Below, in pieces: positions 20,570 through 32,200 of a DNA stretch of 34,084 nt. The position numbers were made by a program, and so were the translations under genes. The DNA is from Bacillota bacterium (GTDB lineage: Bacteria > Bacillota > SHA-98 > Ch115 > JABLXJ01). Each line of letters starts with the position of its first letter. The first letter of the stretch is position 1. The DNA lies in NCBI GenBank assembly GCA_012839815.1, contig DUMQ01000052.1, positions 1-34,084 of the forward strand. The letters run 5' to 3'. The notes beneath the pieces were generated by a model that made no database searches, was not told the origin of the DNA, and saw nothing but the letters and a program-made list of their open reading frames with translations.

Positions 20570-21775
20570 TTACTCGATGATCGAGGTTACAACGCCCTTC
20601 CCCACAGTCCTGCCGCCCTCGCGGATTGCAAAACGCAATCCCTCCTCCATGGCGATGGGCGTTATAAGGGTTATCGTCATCTTGACATTATCACCGGGCA
20701 TAACCATCTCTACGCCGTCCGGTAGCCTGACGTCGCCCGTAACGTCGGTTGTCCGGAAGTAGAACTGCGGCCTGTATCCATTGAAGAACGGGGTATGCCG
20801 CCCTCCCTCTTCCTTGGACAGTACATAGACCTCAGCGGTAAACTTGGTATGCGGGGTAATCGATCCCGGCTTCGCCAGGACCTGGCCCCTCTCAACCTCG
20901 TCCTTCTCAATACCCCTCAGGAGGACACCGATGTTGTCGCCGGCAACGCCCACATCCAGCGTCTTCCGGAACATCTCAACACCCGTCACCACGGACTTCT
21001 TGGTCTCAGGGCTCAGACCCACGATCACGACCTCGTCTCCGACCTTGACTGTCCCTCGCTCCACCCTGCCGGTGGCGACCGTGCCGCGGCCCGTGATGCT
21101 GAATACGTCCTCGACGGGCATCAGGAATGGCTTATCCGTGTCACGCTGCGGGGTCGGAATATAATTATCGACTGCGTCCATGAGCTCCAGTATGCCGCCG
21201 CACCACTTGCACTCGCGCTGGCCGCAACCGCACTCCAGGGCCTTAAGAGCCGAGCCCCTCACAAAGGGTATCTCGTCGCCCGGGAATTCGTTCTTGGAAA
21301 GGATATCCCTGACCTCCATCTCCACCAGGTCGACCAGCTCGGACTCGCCCTCCATCCTATCAATCTTGTTGAGGAAGACGACTATATACGGCACGCCTAC
21401 CTGCCTTGCGAGCAGAACGTGCTCTCGGGTCTGAGGCATCGGGCCGTCCTCCGCCGACACAACGAGTATGGCCCCGTCCATCTGCGCCGCCCCGGTGATC
21501 ATGTTCTTGACGTAGTCAGCATGTCCCGGGCAGTCAACGTGGGCATAGTGCCTCTTGTCAGTCTCGTATTCCACATGGGCAGTCGCGATGGTGATGCCAC
21601 GCTCCCTCTCCTCCGGGGCGTTGTCGATCTCCTCGAACTTCTTGTAAGTCGCCTTGCCGTGCTTGGAGAGAACGAGCGTAATGGCGGACGTAAGGGTCGT
21701 CTTACCGTGGTCGATATGCCCTATGCTCCCGACGTTAACATGTGGCTTCGTCCTCTCGAACTTTTGCTTAGCCAT
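20570..21775 (-). CDS. tuf: Elongation factor Tu with cysteine-rich insertion
   Basis: EF-Tu delivers aminoacyl-tRNA to the ribosome as a GTPase. The 401-residue product has G1 GHIDHGKT (19-26), the switch I segment [15 protein letters not shown] with the effector Thr, G3 DCPGH (81-85), G4 NKID (136-139) and G5 SALKAL (175-180). Directly after G5 is [11 protein letters not shown], giving Cys182, 184, 189 and 192 (C-x-C-x4-C-x2-C), which could bind zinc. I recall similar cysteine-bearing EF-Tu in some Clostridia but could not check. Domains 2 and 3 look standard, ending [13 protein letters not shown] 21775 has AAGGAGG. Only one tuf is present here. Confidence 0.97.
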   Translation of the reverse strand: MAKQKFERTKPHVNVGSIGHIDHGKTTLTSAITLVLSKHGKATYKKFEEIDNAPEERERGITIATAHVEYETDKRHYAHVDCPGHADYVKNMITGAAQMDGAILVVSAEDGPMPQTREHVLLARQVGVPYIVVFLNKIDRMEGESELVDLVEMEVRDILSKNEFPGDEIPFVRGSALKALECGCGQRECKWCGGILELMDAVDNYIPTPQRDTDKPFLMPVEDVFSITGRGTVATGRVERGTVKVGDEVVIVGLSPETKKSVVTGVEMFRKTLDVGVAGDNIGVLLRGIEKDEVERGQVLAKPGSITPHTKFTAEVYVLSKEEGGRHTPFFNGYRPQFYFRTTDVTGDVRLPDGVEMVMPGDNVKMTITLITPIAMEEGLRFAIREGGRTVGKGVVTSIIE

Positions 21776-21874
21776 ACATCCTTCCTCCTTGACCTCGTCA
21801 TTTGATCTTGGCTATAACATTTTTATTTGTGAAGCCGCGCCGGTCGGCGAGCAGCCTCCGCCGCGACCTACCAC

Positions 21875-23953
21875 CTAGCTCGCCACGCCACGTGCCGTTA
21901 AACGCTCCGCAATACTGGCGGGGACTTCCTCGTACCCGAGCAACTTCATCATATAAGTCCCCCGCCCCTGGGTCACGGATCTAAGGTCCGTGGCGTACCC
22001 AAACATCTCAGCCAGCGGGACATTTGCTCGGACGACCTGCATGTCGCCCCGGGCCTGTGTCCCCTCGACCCTGCCCCTGCGCGAAGCGATATTCGCTATG
22101 ACATCGCCCATGAACTCCTGCGGCACCACCACCTCCACGTCCATGATGGGCTCTAGCAATACGGGATGCGCCTTCCTCGCGCCATCCTTAAATGCCATCG
22201 ACGCCGCTATCTTGAACGCCATCTCCGAGGAATCCACCTCGTGGTAGGACCCATCCACAAGCGTTACCCTCACATCCACTACCGGATATCCTGCTATTAC
22301 ACCGCTCTCCATGGCCTCTTTGACGCCAGCCTCGACGGCAGGGATATATTCCTTGGGGACGGCGCCGCCCACGATCTTATTAATAAACTCGAATCCTTTA
22401 CCCGGTTCATTAGGCTCCAATTCGAGCCACACGTGACCATACTGGCCGCGGCCGCCCGTCTGCCGGACAAACCTGCCTTCGCTCTTAATCCTGCCCCTGA
22501 TGGTCTCGCGGTAAGCGACCTGAGGCTTGCCCACGTTGGCCTCCACCTTGAACTCACGCAATAACCTGTCTACGATTATCTCCAGGTGGAGCTCACCCAT
22601 GCCCGATATTATGGTCTGGCCAGTTTCCGGATCCGTTCGCACCTTAAAGGTCGGATCCTCTTCGGCGAGACGCACAAGGGATATGCCGAGTTTATCCTCG
22701 TCGGCCTTGGTCTTTGGCTCGACGGCAACCGACATAACAGGCTCGGGGAACTCCATAGCCTCGAGCACAATAGGGTGCTTCTCGTCGCATAGCGTATCGC
22801 CCGTAAAGGTATCTTTAAGCCCAACCGCAGCAACGATGTCGCCGCTTGCGGCCATCTCGGTCTCCTCGCGGTGGTTCGCGTGCATTCGCAGGATACGCGC
22901 AACCCGCTCCTTCTTGCGCTTCAACGGGTTGTAGACATACGACCCTGCTGATACCTTGCCTGAGTAAACCCTGAAGTATGCCAGCCTACCCACATACGGG
23001 TCCGCAACTATCTTGAAGGCCAGCGCAGCAAAGGGCTCATCGTCCCCCGGGCGCCGTTCCTCCTTCTCCTGGGTATCGGGGTTGACCCCCTCGACAGGCG
23101 GCAGGTCGGTCGGCGCCGGGAGATAATCAACGATCGCATCAAGGAGCGGCTGGACACCTTTGTTTCTAAAGGCTGAGCCGCATAAGACCGGAACGACCCT
23201 GCCCGCGAGAGTCCCTTTCCGCAGGGCCCGCCTGATCTCATCCTCCCCTATCTCTTCGCCCTCAACATACTTGAGCATAAGCTCATCATCTACATCTGCA
23301 ACCGCCTCGAGGAGGGCTTCGCGCCTCCTGGCCGCCTCCTGCTCCATCTCAGGCGGAATCGGGATAATCTCGAGGTCCATCCCGAGATCATCTTTATACA
23401 GGATGGCCTTCCGTGTTATCAAGTCAACGATGCCAGTAAAGTTTGACTCTGAACCCAGGGGAGCCTGGACCGGCACTGGATTTGCACCGAGCTTTTGCCT
23501 TATCTCACTAACAACCCGGTCGAAGTCAGCACCGACCCTATCCATTTTGTTGACAAAAGCCACCCGGGGAACATTATATCTGTCCGCCTGGCGCCATACG
23601 GTCTCTGACTGGGGTTCCACGCCCCCGACCGCGCAGAATACTGCTACCGCCCCATCCAGGACCCTCAGGGACCTCTCGACCTCTACTGTAAAGTCCACGT
23701 GCCCGGGCGTATCTATAATGTTAATACGATGATCCCGCCAGTGGCAGGTGGTAGCCGCCGAGGTAATGGTGATACCCCTTTCCTGCTCCTGGACCATCCA
23801 GTCCATGGTAGCTGAGCCCTCGTCGACCTCGCCGATCTTGTGAACCCGGCCAGTGTAGAAGAGGATTCGCTCCGTTGTTGTAGTTTTGCCAGCGTCGATG
23901 TGTGCCATTATCCCTATATTGCGCGTCTTTTCCAGTGGGAAGCTTTCACCCAT
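21875..23953 (-). CDS. fusA: Elongation factor G
   Basis: EF-G catalyses translocation and, with RRF, ribosome recycling. The 692-residue protein has G1 [15 protein letters not shown] at about residues 17-31, G2 [10 protein letters not shown]3 DTPGHVDFT, and G4 NKMD. Domain III follows, then domain IV with [20 protein letters not shown] and domain V with [19 protein letters not shown]. The length is normal and no damage is seen. ATG 23953 follows GGGAGGGG. It lies 56 nt behind rpsG and 99 nt before tuf. Confidence 0.98.
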   Translation of the reverse strand: MGESFPLEKTRNIGIMAHIDAGKTTTTERILFYTGRVHKIGEVDEGSATMDWMVQEQERGITITSAATTCHWRDHRINIIDTPGHVDFTVEVERSLRVLDGAVAVFCAVGGVEPQSETVWRQADRYNVPRVAFVNKMDRVGADFDRVVSEIRQKLGANPVPVQAPLGSESNFTGIVDLITRKAILYKDDLGMDLEIIPIPPEMEQEAARRREALLEAVADVDDELMLKYVEGEEIGEDEIRRALRKGTLAGRVVPVLCGSAFRNKGVQPLLDAIVDYLPAPTDLPPVEGVNPDTQEKEERRPGDDEPFAALAFKIVADPYVGRLAYFRVYSGKVSAGSYVYNPLKRKKERVARILRMHANHREETEMAASGDIVAAVGLKDTFTGDTLCDEKHPIVLEAMEFPEPVMSVAVEPKTKADEDKLGISLVRLAEEDPTFKVRTDPETGQTIISGMGELHLEIIVDRLLREFKVEANVGKPQVAYRETIRGRIKSEGRFVRQTGGRGQYGHVWLELEPNEPGKGFEFINKIVGGAVPKEYIPAVEAGVKEAMESGVIAGYPVVDVRVTLVDGSYHEVDSSEMAFKIAASMAFKDGARKAHPVLLEPIMDVEVVVPQEFMGDVIANIASRRGRVEGTQARGDMQVVRANVPLAEMFGYATDLRSVTQGRGTYMMKLLGYEEVPASIAERLTARGVAS

Positions 23954-24009
23954 GCCGATCCCCTCCCTTCCATTGGCCGACTTCGCATGTCAGACTTGAT
24001 ATACCCGGC

Positions 24010-24480
24010 CTACCACCTGTAGTGTGCGAAGGCCTTGTTAGCCTCGGCCATCCTGTGGGTGTCTTCACGTTTCTTCACAGACCCGCCAACCCCCTGGGCG
24101 GCATCCATAATCTCTGCTGCAAGCTTCTCAGCCATGCTCTTCTCAGATCTTTCTCTGGCGAATTGGACTATCCAGCGCAAGCCAAGAGTAGTTCTCCTAT
24201 CGGGCCTGACCTCTACAGGCACCTGATATGTGGCACCACCGACTCGTCGAGGTTTGACCTCGAGAACTGGCATAACGTTTTTAAGGGCACGATCAAATAT
24301 CTCCAGAGGATCTTTGCCGGTTTTCTCGCGAATGATATCCATGGCCCTGTAAAAAATGCTCTCGGCGAGTCCTTTCTTGCCCTTCATAAGAAGCCTGTTA
24401 ATCATCGCGGTGGCCAGCTTGCTTTGATATACAGGATCCGGAGATAGTTCGCGTCTCGGAACATTGCCCCGCCTCGGCAT
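24010..24480 (-). CDS. rpsG: 30S ribosomal protein S7
   Basis: S7 nucleates the small-subunit head and in E. coli represses the str operon. The 156-residue product has [60 protein letters not shown], and the ending [23 protein letters not shown] 24480 follows GGAGGTGG, 26 nt behind rpsL. Confidence 0.98.
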   Translation of the reverse strand: MPRRGNVPRRELSPDPVYQSKLATAMINRLLMKGKKGLAESIFYRAMDIIREKTGKDPLEIFDRALKNVMPVLEVKPRRVGGATYQVPVEVRPDRRTTLGLRWIVQFARERSEKSMAEKLAAEIMDAAQGVGGSVKKREDTHRMAEANKAFAHYRW

Positions 24481-24506
24481 TTGCCCACCTCCATTCTCAC
24501 CTGGTA

Positions 24507-24923
24507 TTACGACTTGGGCTTCTTCGCTCCATACTTGGATCTCCCCTGCCGTCTATTTTGAACTCCTGCTGCATCCAGGGTGCCACGGATAATGTGGTAC
24601 CTGACGCCCGGGAGATCCTTAACCCTGCCGCCCCTTATCAATACAACCGAGTGCTCCTGCAAGTTATGACCTATGCCCGGTATATAGGCCGTGACCTCAA
24701 GGCCGTTGGTGAGACGGACCCTGGCGATCTTGCGCAAAGCCGAATTCGGCTTCTTGGGCGTGGTCGTCCTCACGACCGTGCAGACACCGCGCTTCTGCGG
24801 TGAGCCCTCAGTGTACCTGGTCTTGCGCGTATAGGAATTATAGAGCCAGCGCAAAGCAGGTGCCGCAGACTTCTTCTCAACCCTCTCCCTACCCTTGCGA
24901 ATAAGCTGACTGATCGTTGGCAT
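24507..24923 (-). CDS. rpsL: 30S ribosomal protein S12
   Basis: S12 monitors codon-anticodon pairing at the decoding centre. From ATG 24923 the product is 138 residues, with [20 protein letters not shown], the decoding loop [19 protein letters not shown] carrying the Lys equivalent to E. coli Lys42 (PKKPNSA), and [20 protein letters not shown] with the second Lys and following Asp. Both loops are wild-type, so streptomycin sensitivity at S12 is expected. The insertion after about residue 30 ([20 protein letters not shown]) makes it longer than the E. coli protein, as in many Gram-positives. A GTG three codons earlier lies on the AGGAGG site. Confidence 0.97.
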   Translation of the reverse strand: MPTISQLIRKGRERVEKKSAAPALRWLYNSYTRKTRYTEGSPQKRGVCTVVRTTTPKKPNSALRKIARVRLTNGLEVTAYIPGIGHNLQEHSVVLIRGGRVKDLPGVRYHIIRGTLDAAGVQNRRQGRSKYGAKKPKS

Positions 24924-25013
24924 CCATTGCACCTCCTCTCAATCCTCTGGTCATTAAAACTGTTGATCATTCCTGAGCATTAGATCTTTCCTCAACACCA
25001 ATTAAAATACGAC

Positions 25014-25047
25014 CTTGCCCCTTTCACCAGGCGGTGGAAGGGGCAAG
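25014..25047 (-). terminator. Candidate terminator or attenuator between the L7Ae gene and rpsL
   Basis: On the minus strand a 10-bp stem, a single mismatch, and a further 4-bp stem close on a 4-nt loop. GTCGTATTTTAATT follows after the stem. The T run is short and displaced by about 5 nt, so termination would be partial. It sits about 60 nt past the L7Ae gene stop and 90 nt before rpsL, where it could set the ratio of rpoBC to str gene expression. I found no convincing promoter between it and rpsL. Confidence 0.5.
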
Positions 25048-25107
25048 TCAAATATACCGCAAGTATGACTGCAGGCATCCTCTCTTCTATCTATCAATCC
25101 TACCCGA

Positions 25108-25359
25108 TCAATCCTGCAGTATAGCAGCCGCGGCTGCCCCGACCTCTATCCCACATGCTTTACCAAGCTGCATCATGGTATCAATGTTCACAATGGGAAC
25201 GCCCTTCGTCTTACACAGACTCTTGACATTCTTTACGACATGCTCCTCAGCATCGCCTGCAACAAATACTGTCTTTACGTCTCCCCGCTCAAGCGCCTTA
25301 AGGGTTTCCTTCGTGCCTACGGCCTTCCTTTTCGCCGTCCTCAGCTCCTCATAGGACAT
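25108..25359 (-). CDS. rplGB: L7Ae-family K-turn-binding ribosomal protein (YbxF-like)
   Basis: An 83-residue member of the L7Ae/L30e/YbxF family, which binds kink-turn RNA motifs. It has MSYEELRTAKRKAVGTKETL, the family segment KTVFVAGDAEEHVVKNVKSL, CKTKGVPIVNIDTMMQLGKA and CGIEVGAAAAAIL. The start is ATG 25359 with GGGGGAGGAG at correct distance; the frame stays open back to 25440 without similarity. The position between rpoC and rpsL matches Bacillus ybxF. Its physiological RNA partner is not known from sequence. Symbol by position and family. Confidence 0.9.
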   Translation of the reverse strand: MSYEELRTAKRKAVGTKETLKALERGDVKTVFVAGDAEEHVVKNVKSLCKTKGVPIVNIDTMMQLGKACGIEVGAAAAAILQD

Positions 25360-25458
25360 ATCGCTCTCTCCTCCCCCAAATACGTCCGTCCACGTCGTAA
25401 TTTCGAGGGATCTTTTAAGGAAAGCCCCGCCGTCAGACACTTCGATATTATAGCATCT

Positions 25459-28400
25459 CTAGTAACCAGTGTCAAGCAAAACCGGCGTCACATCCGCACC
25501 AGTTTCGGCTGCTTGCTCGGCAACCTCTGCGGCGGTAGCGTCCTCCACCTTGGGTTGTTCTTGATTCTTCGCCTCACCATCACCCGCCGGCGTAACCCGG
25601 ATGTTGCGATACCTTGACATCCCCGTGCCACCCGGGATAAGCTTGCCGATTATAACATTTTCTTTAAGTCCCAGCAACGGATCTGTCTTCCCTTTGATCG
25701 ATGCATCCGTCAGTACGCGAGTGGTCTCCTGGAAGGATGCTGCCGACAGGAAACTCTCCGTCGCAAGGGATGCCTTCGTGATCCCCAGCAGCACCGGGCG
25801 TCCTATCGCCGGCTCACCGCCCTGCTTTTCTACCTTTTCATTCGCCTCTTCAAACTCAAATATATCGACGAGGCCTCCTGGCAGCAGGTCCGTGTCACCC
25901 GACTGCTCCACCCTCCACTTGCGCAACATCTGCCGCACCACGACCTCGATATGCTTATCATTTATCTCCACACCCTGCGAACGATACACGCTCTGGACCT
26001 CACGCAGGAGATAATGCTGGACAGCCCGCGTGCCCTTTATTCTTAGGATATCATGAGGGTTGACCGATCCCTCCGTCAATTGATCTCCTGCGGCGACTCG
26101 CGCGCCATCCTTGACCTCCAGCCGCGCACCATAGGGGACGGTGTAGACCTTTTCCTCCCCGAGATCCGTCTGGACTATTATCCTCCTGGTACCCTTCGTC
26201 TCGCTAATGCGAACCGTGCCGTCTACCTCGCTGATAACGGCCTGGCCCTTGGGTTTCCTTGCTTCAAAGAGCTCCTCAACGCGAGGCAGACCCCTCGTTA
26301 TATCGTCTCCCGCGACGCCACCTGTATGGAATGTTCTCATCGTTAGCTGAGTGCCAGGTTCGCCAATGGATTGAGCGGCGATTATGCCAACCGCTTCGCC
26401 CACTTCAACGAGCCTTCCCGTGGCCAGGTTTCGACCATAGCATTTAGAACATACCCCGTATCGGGTCCGGCAGGTCAGCACGGATCTTATCTTCACCGAG
26501 GTGATGCCAGCTCGCTCTATCAAACGGGCATGATCCTCATTGATCTCCTCATTCTTCCTGACTATAACCTCACCGGTAGCGGGATTTATGATATCTTCCA
26601 GGGCCAACCTACCGATTATCCTGTCGCGCAAGGTCTCTATAACCTCGTCTCCCTCGGTTATAGCGCTCACTTCGATGCCATCCTCGGTTCCGCAGTCTTC
26701 CTCGCGGACGATAACATCCTGGGCAACATCTACCAGCCTGCGAGTTAGGTACCCGGAGTCAGCTGTCCTGAGGGCAGTATCCGCAAGACCTTTTCGCGTA
26801 CCATGGGTTGATATGAAGTATTCCAAGACTGTAAGACCTTCCCTGAAATTCGCCTTGATGGGCAGGTCGATCGTCCGCCCCGACGGGTCGGCGACCAGGC
26901 CTCGCATGCCCGCCAGCTGCCTCAGCTGCTGCACGTTACCCCGCGCGCCGGATGTCGCCATCATATAGACGGGGTTGAACTTATCCAGGTGAGCCAGCAT
27001 CGCCTTCTGGACTTTATCAGTTGCCTCCGTCCAAGCATCGATTACAAGCTGGTACTGTTCCTCGCTTGTGATAAGCCCCCTCTTATGCTGCTGCTCGATC
27101 TCGTCGACCTTCTTCTCGGTCTCAGCAAGGATCGCCTGCTTTTCAGGGGGAATTACGATATCCTCGATCGCAACCGTTGTACCGGATTTCGTAGCGTATC
27201 TAAAGCCGATGGTCTTAATATTATCCAGAATCTCTGCAGTCTTCACGTTACCATACTTACGCTGGCACTTAGCCACGAGTTTACCGAGGAACCCCTTGGT
27301 TACAGGATGCCGCTCCGGCAGGTCTTGAATGATCTCAGGAATAGGTTTATGACAACCTTTTATTAGATCCTCTACAACACCATCCTCCTCAATGGCGCTG
27401 TCGACCGCATCGTTAATGTATGGGAAATCCTCCGGGAAGATCGAGTTGAATATGATCCGGCCCACGGTAGTTACCAGGAGGGCATTCTTAAACTCCTCCC
27501 GGCGGAAGGCATCCTTCTCGCCATTTGTGCGGACAGCAATCCGCGCGTGAAGCTCAATGACACCCTGGTCGTAGGCCATCAACGCCTCGTTGAAGCTTGA
27601 AAACACCTTGCCTTCGCCCCTGGCACCCTTTTTCTCCAGGGTCAGGTAGTAGGACCCAAGAACCAGATCCTGGCCCGGGACAGCTATCGGGCGCCCGTGG
27701 GCGGGGGACAGGATGTTATTTACGGATAACATCAGCAGCCTGGCCTCGGCCTGAGCTTCGGCCGACAGCGGGACATGGGCAGCCATCTGGTCACCGTCAA
27801 AGTCCGCATTGTACGCCGGGCACACGAAGGGGTGGATCTTTATGGCCCGCCCCTCGACGAGGACCGGCTCAAACGCCTGGATACCCAGCCTGTGCAAGGT
27901 CGGGGCGCGGTTCAGGAGCACAGGGTGTTCCCTGATTACCTCCTCGAGCACGTCCCAGACCTCATCCCGCACCCGCTCTACCATCCTCTTTGCGCTCTTT
28001 ATATTATGCGCATAACCGCGGTCGACGAGCTTTTTCATAACAAACGGCTTGAAAAGCTCGAGGGCCATCTCCTTGGGCAGGCCGCACTGGTGCAGCTTCA
28101 ATTCCGGACCCACCACGATAACCGAGCGGCCAGAGTAATCCACGCGCTTGCCGAGGAGGTTTTGCCTGAACCTCCCCTGCTTCCCCTTGAGCATATCGGA
28201 AAGGGATTTTAACGGCCTGTTGCCGGGGCCGGTTACGGGCCTTCCACGCCGCCCGTTATCGATAAGAGCATCCACGGCCTCCTGGAGCATACGCTTCTCA
28301 TTTCTCACGATAATATCCGGCGCCCCCAGCTCCAAAAGGCGCTTCAACCGGTTGTTCCGGTTTATGACCCGCCGGTAGAGATCATTCAGGTCTGATGTTG

Positions 28401-29148
28401 CAAAGCGTCCACCGTCCAGCTGGACCATGGGCCTCAAGTCCGGCGGGATAACCGGGATAACATCCAGTATCATGTATTCAGGCCGGTTCTGGGACCTGCG
28501 AAAGGCCTCCACAACCTCAAGGCGCCTGATGGCCCGTATCCTTTTCTGCCCGCTCGCCTCCCTTATCTCTTTCCGTAACTCCCTGGCAAGCTGGTCAAGG
28601 TCGATCTCCTTGAGAAGCTCCTTTATCGCTTCGGCTCCCATTCCGGCTCTAAACGCCTGCCCGTATCTCTCACGGTACTCCCGGTACTCATTCTCCGATA
28701 GCAGCTGCTTCTTGCTTAAGGGAGTGTCGCCGGGCTCAATTACGATGTATGAGGCAAAGTATAATACCTTTTCGAGTGATCGCGGGGACATATCCAGGAG
28801 CAAACCCATACGGCTTGGAATACCCTTAAAATACCAGATATGCGATACAGGGGCAGCGAGTTCGATATGACCGAGTCGTTCCCTTCGAACCTTCGATCGT
28901 GTAACCTCTACCCCGCATTTATCGCAAACGATGCCTTTATACCTCACCCTCTTGTATTTGCCGCAATGACATTCCCAGTCCCTTGTCGGCCCGAAAATCT
29001 TCTCACAGAAAAGACCTTCTCGTTCCGGCTTAAGAGTCCGGTAGTTTATGGTCTCCGGTTTCTTGACTTCCCCGCTTGACCAAGCGCGAATCTGTTCAGG
29101 GGACGCCAGGCCGATCCTCATCTTATCGAAGTTGTTTACGTCCAACAA
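25459..29148 (-). CDS. rpoC: RNA polymerase subunit beta prime
   Basis: Largest catalytic subunit of RNA polymerase. The 1229-residue protein has the N-terminal zinc site ([20 protein letters not shown], near residues 60-79), the clamp, and the catalytic NADFDGDQM at 447-455 with the three Mg-binding Asp. It also has MATSGARGN, the bridge helix and trigger loop region with [20 protein letters not shown], and a second zinc site (CGTEDG, then [15 protein letters not shown]). The tail is Ala/Glu-rich, ending [10 protein letters not shown]. The start is TTG 29148, 8 nt behind AGGAGG and 68 nt past rpoB. Length and domain order are those of Bacillus-type enzymes, with no large insertion. Confidence 0.98.
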   Translation of the reverse strand: MLDVNNFDKMRIGLASPEQIRAWSSGEVKKPETINYRTLKPEREGLFCEKIFGPTRDWECHCGKYKRVRYKGIVCDKCGVEVTRSKVRRERLGHIELAAPVSHIWYFKGIPSRMGLLLDMSPRSLEKVLYFASYIVIEPGDTPLSKKQLLSENEYREYRERYGQAFRAGMGAEAIKELLKEIDLDQLARELRKEIREASGQKRIRAIRRLEVVEAFRRSQNRPEYMILDVIPVIPPDLRPMVQLDGGRFATSDLNDLYRRVINRNNRLKRLLELGAPDIIVRNEKRMLQEAVDALIDNGRRGRPVTGPGNRPLKSLSDMLKGKQGRFRQNLLGKRVDYSGRSVIVVGPELKLHQCGLPKEMALELFKPFVMKKLVDRGYAHNIKSAKRMVERVRDEVWDVLEEVIREHPVLLNRAPTLHRLGIQAFEPVLVEGRAIKIHPFVCPAYNADFDGDQMAAHVPLSAEAQAEARLLMLSVNNILSPAHGRPIAVPGQDLVLGSYYLTLEKKGARGEGKVFSSFNEALMAYDQGVIELHARIAVRTNGEKDAFRREEFKNALLVTTVGRIIFNSIFPEDFPYINDAVDSAIEEDGVVEDLIKGCHKPIPEIIQDLPERHPVTKGFLGKLVAKCQRKYGNVKTAEILDNIKTIGFRYATKSGTTVAIEDIVIPPEKQAILAETEKKVDEIEQQHKRGLITSEEQYQLVIDAWTEATDKVQKAMLAHLDKFNPVYMMATSGARGNVQQLRQLAGMRGLVADPSGRTIDLPIKANFREGLTVLEYFISTHGTRKGLADTALRTADSGYLTRRLVDVAQDVIVREEDCGTEDGIEVSAITEGDEVIETLRDRIIGRLALEDIINPATGEVIVRKNEEINEDHARLIERAGITSVKIRSVLTCRTRYGVCSKCYGRNLATGRLVEVGEAVGIIAAQSIGEPGTQLTMRTFHTGGVAGDDITRGLPRVEELFEARKPKGQAVISEVDGTVRISETKGTRRIIVQTDLGEEKVYTVPYGARLEVKDGARVAAGDQLTEGSVNPHDILRIKGTRAVQHYLLREVQSVYRSQGVEINDKHIEVVVRQMLRKWRVEQSGDTDLLPGGLVDIFEFEEANEKVEKQGGEPAIGRPVLLGITKASLATESFLSAASFQETTRVLTDASIKGKTDPLLGLKENVIIGKLIPGGTGMSRYRNIRVTPAGDGEAKNQEQPKVEDATAAEVAEQAAETGADVTPVLLDTGY

Positions 29149-29216
29149 CGGCCTCTCCTCCTCTCTTGAGCTTCCCCTTTATATCTTGATCATCCATGTC
29201 ATCTATGTCTATGGGG

Positions 29217-32200
29217 CTAGACATCCTCATCCTCATCTTCATCATCGTCAATGCCGTATCCATCGCTATCCTCGTCATACTCACCGGCACCAGCTTCTTC
29301 ATCAAAGAGGTCCTGCTCATCGAGGTCTCCACCATAGAGTTCATCGTCGAGTTCGTCTTCCTTTTCCTCGATGTCGAGCCCGCTATCCTCTTCGGTGAAC
29401 TCCTCTTTATCAAAGCCCTCCTCATCTACCTCGCTTACATCCTGGACATCTCTAACGTCAACCTCGTCCTCATCATAGACATCCCGGGGCTCCTTATCCG
29501 CACCTATATCCCCTGTATCCTCTATGTCCTCTGTATCCTCTATATCCTCTCTTTCCTCTGCCGGGCTGTACGGTTCATCTCCCTCTCTACCCTCAATGTC
29601 GATACCGAGTTCTTTCGCCGTCTCACCGACATCATCATCGCTCTCGCCTATCTCGATCTCCTCAGCGTGTTCACCAAGGACCTTCACGTCCAATCCGAGG
29701 CTCTGGAGTTCCTTGATCAAGACCTTAAAGGATTCAGGCACCCCGGGCTCAGGCACATTGTCGCCCTTGACGATGGCTTCATATGTCCTGACCCTGCCGA
29801 CAACATCGTCCGACTTGACGGTCAAGAGCTCCTGGAGGGTGTAGGCCGCTCCATACGCCTCAAGCGCCCAGACCTCCATCTCGCCAAACCTCTGGCCGCC
29901 GAACTGGGCCTTGCCACCCAGGGGTTGCTGCGTCACCAGGGAATATGGCCCTGTAGACCTGGCATGGATCTTGTCATCAACAAGATGCAACAACTTCATA
30001 AGATAGGCATATCCAACGGTGACCGGGTTATCAAACGGCTCACCGGTGCGACCGTCATAGAGGATCGTCTTACCATTCTCAGGAAGTCCTTGCTTTTTTA
30101 ACATCTCAACAATCTCATTCTCCAGGGCTCCATCAAAAACAGGACTTGCAACCGGAGTCCCGGCTACCTTGGCAGCCCATCCAAGATGCGTCTCCAGGAC
30201 CTGACCCAGGTTCATCCTGGACGGAACACCAAGGGGGTTGAGCACAACCTCAATGGGGGTACCATCAGGGAGAAATGGCATATCCTCCTCCGGGAGTATC
30301 CGCGCGATTACACCCTTGTTGCCATGGCGACCGGCCATTTTATCCCCTTCGGAGATCTTACGTTTTTGAGCTATATATACCCTCACAAGCTTATTGACAC
30401 CTGGCCCGAGCTCATCGCCATTCTCGCGAGAGAACACGTGAACGGCGACAACCTTGCCGGACTCGCCATGAGGGACTCGGAGAGAGGTATCCCTCACCTC
30501 ACGCGCCTTCTCCCCAAATATGGCCCTAAGGAGACGTTCCTCCGCCGTGAGCTCCGTCTCTCCCTTCGGCGTAACCTTCCCGACGAGTATGTCACCGGGC
30601 CTCACCTCCGCGCCGACCCGGATGATCCCGCGCTCGTCCAGGTCCTTCAACGCCTCCTCACCGACATTGGGTATATCCCGAGTTATCTCCTCAGACCCGA
30701 GCTTTGTATCGCGCGCCTCGGCCTCATATTCCTCTATGTGAATGGAAGTGAATATATCTTCCTTAACAAGCTTTTCGCTTATGAGGATAGCATCCTCGTA
30801 ATTGTAGCCCTCCCACGGCATAAAGGCTACCAGTACGTTCCGGCCCAGGGCGAGCTCGCCGTGGTCTGTCGAAGGGCCATCGGCTATTACGCTCCCGGCA
30901 GCGACCCGATCCCCTTTTCTCACAATTGGCTTCTGATTTATACACGTGCCCTGGTTGGATCTCTGGAACTTCAGGAGCTTATACCGGTCTTCGGAGCCAT
31001 TATCGGTTTTTATGACGATCTCCTCGGAGGTCACCCTTGTCACGATCCCCGAATTCCTCGCGAGGACAACCACTCCCGAATCAATCGCGGCTTTATACTC
31101 AATCCCCGTGCCAACCAGGGGGGCTTCAGTGCGCAGAAGCGGCACGGCTTGACGTTGCATATTCGAGCCCATAAGGGCACGACCTGCGTCATCATTTTCG
31201 AGGAATGGAATCAACGCCGTCGCAACGCTGACAAGCTGCTTGGGTGATACGTCCATGTAGTCAACCTGGTCAGCGGGCACCATCAAGATCTCATCTTTAT
31301 ATCTCACCGAGACCCTGGCGTGAATAAACCGCCCATTCTCATCCAGGGGCTCGTTTGCTTGGGCAATGATATAGTTATCCTCTTCATCGGCGGTAAGATA
31401 TGCTATATCATTCGTCACCTGCCCGTTTTCCACCCTGCGATAAGGCGTCTCGATGAAGCCGAATTCGTTGATCCGCGCATAGGTACAAAGGGAACCTATC
31501 AGCCCGATGTTTGGCCCTTCAGGCGTCTCAATGGGACACATCCGGCCATAGTGAGAATGATGGACGTCGCGCACCTCAAACCCTGCCCGCTCCCTGCTCA
31601 GGCCGCCGGGCCCCAACGCACTGAGACGTCGCTTGTGAGTCAGCTCAGCAAGCGGGTTCGTCTGGTCCATGAACTGCGAAAGCTGGCTCGACCCGAAGAA
31701 TTCCTTAACGGCGGCAACAACCGGGCGGATGTTTATAAGGGCCTGGGGGGTTATCACATCGACATCCTGTATTGTCATCCTCTCACGGACTACCCGCTCC
31801 ATCCTGGACAGCCCGATCCGGAACTGGTTTTGCAGAAGCTCACCCACTGATTTCAGCCGGCGATTACCAAGGTGGTCAATATCGTCGATCTGGCCGATCC
31901 CGGTGAGCAGGTTCACCAGGTAGTTAACCGTAGCCACTATATCCTCTTTGGTAATTGTCTTCACAGTGAGCGGGGGCTGCCCATTCCCAATGATCTTCAA
32001 GGAGCGGCCCTCTTCGTCCAGGGCGATTATATCGCGCTTACCGCTACGTGCGAGGACCTCCGTTACCCTCTGCGCCAGCCGGCGATCAACCCTATCCCCG
32101 GCGGCAACCACCACCTTGCCCGTATCATTATCCACTATATCACTGGCCGGTCGGAGCCCGACCAGGCGATTCCCCATGGCAAGCTTTTTATTAATCTTGT

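Noticed and set aside
20795-21805. 336-codon open frame on the plus strand opposite tuf
   Set aside because: Antisense shadow of tuf with no family features; the tuf reading is unambiguous.
21776-21874. Possible tuf promoter in the fusA-tuf gap
   Set aside because: AT-rich stretch present, but no -35/-10 pair with acceptable spacing could be found.
24924-25013. Possible str promoter upstream of rpsL
   Set aside because: TTGAGG and TAATGC-like words occur but with wrong spacing; not supported.
30186-31247. 353-codon open frame on the plus strand opposite rpoB
   Set aside because: It is a shadow of the rpoB frame caused by codon bias; it has no ribosome binding site, no recognisable family and lies wholly antisense to an essential gene.
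31640-31720. Rifampicin-resistance changes in RpoB
   Set aside because: The pocket residues read as wild-type, with the Gln, Asp, His and Ser positions equivalent to E. coli 513, 516, 526 and 531 all present.
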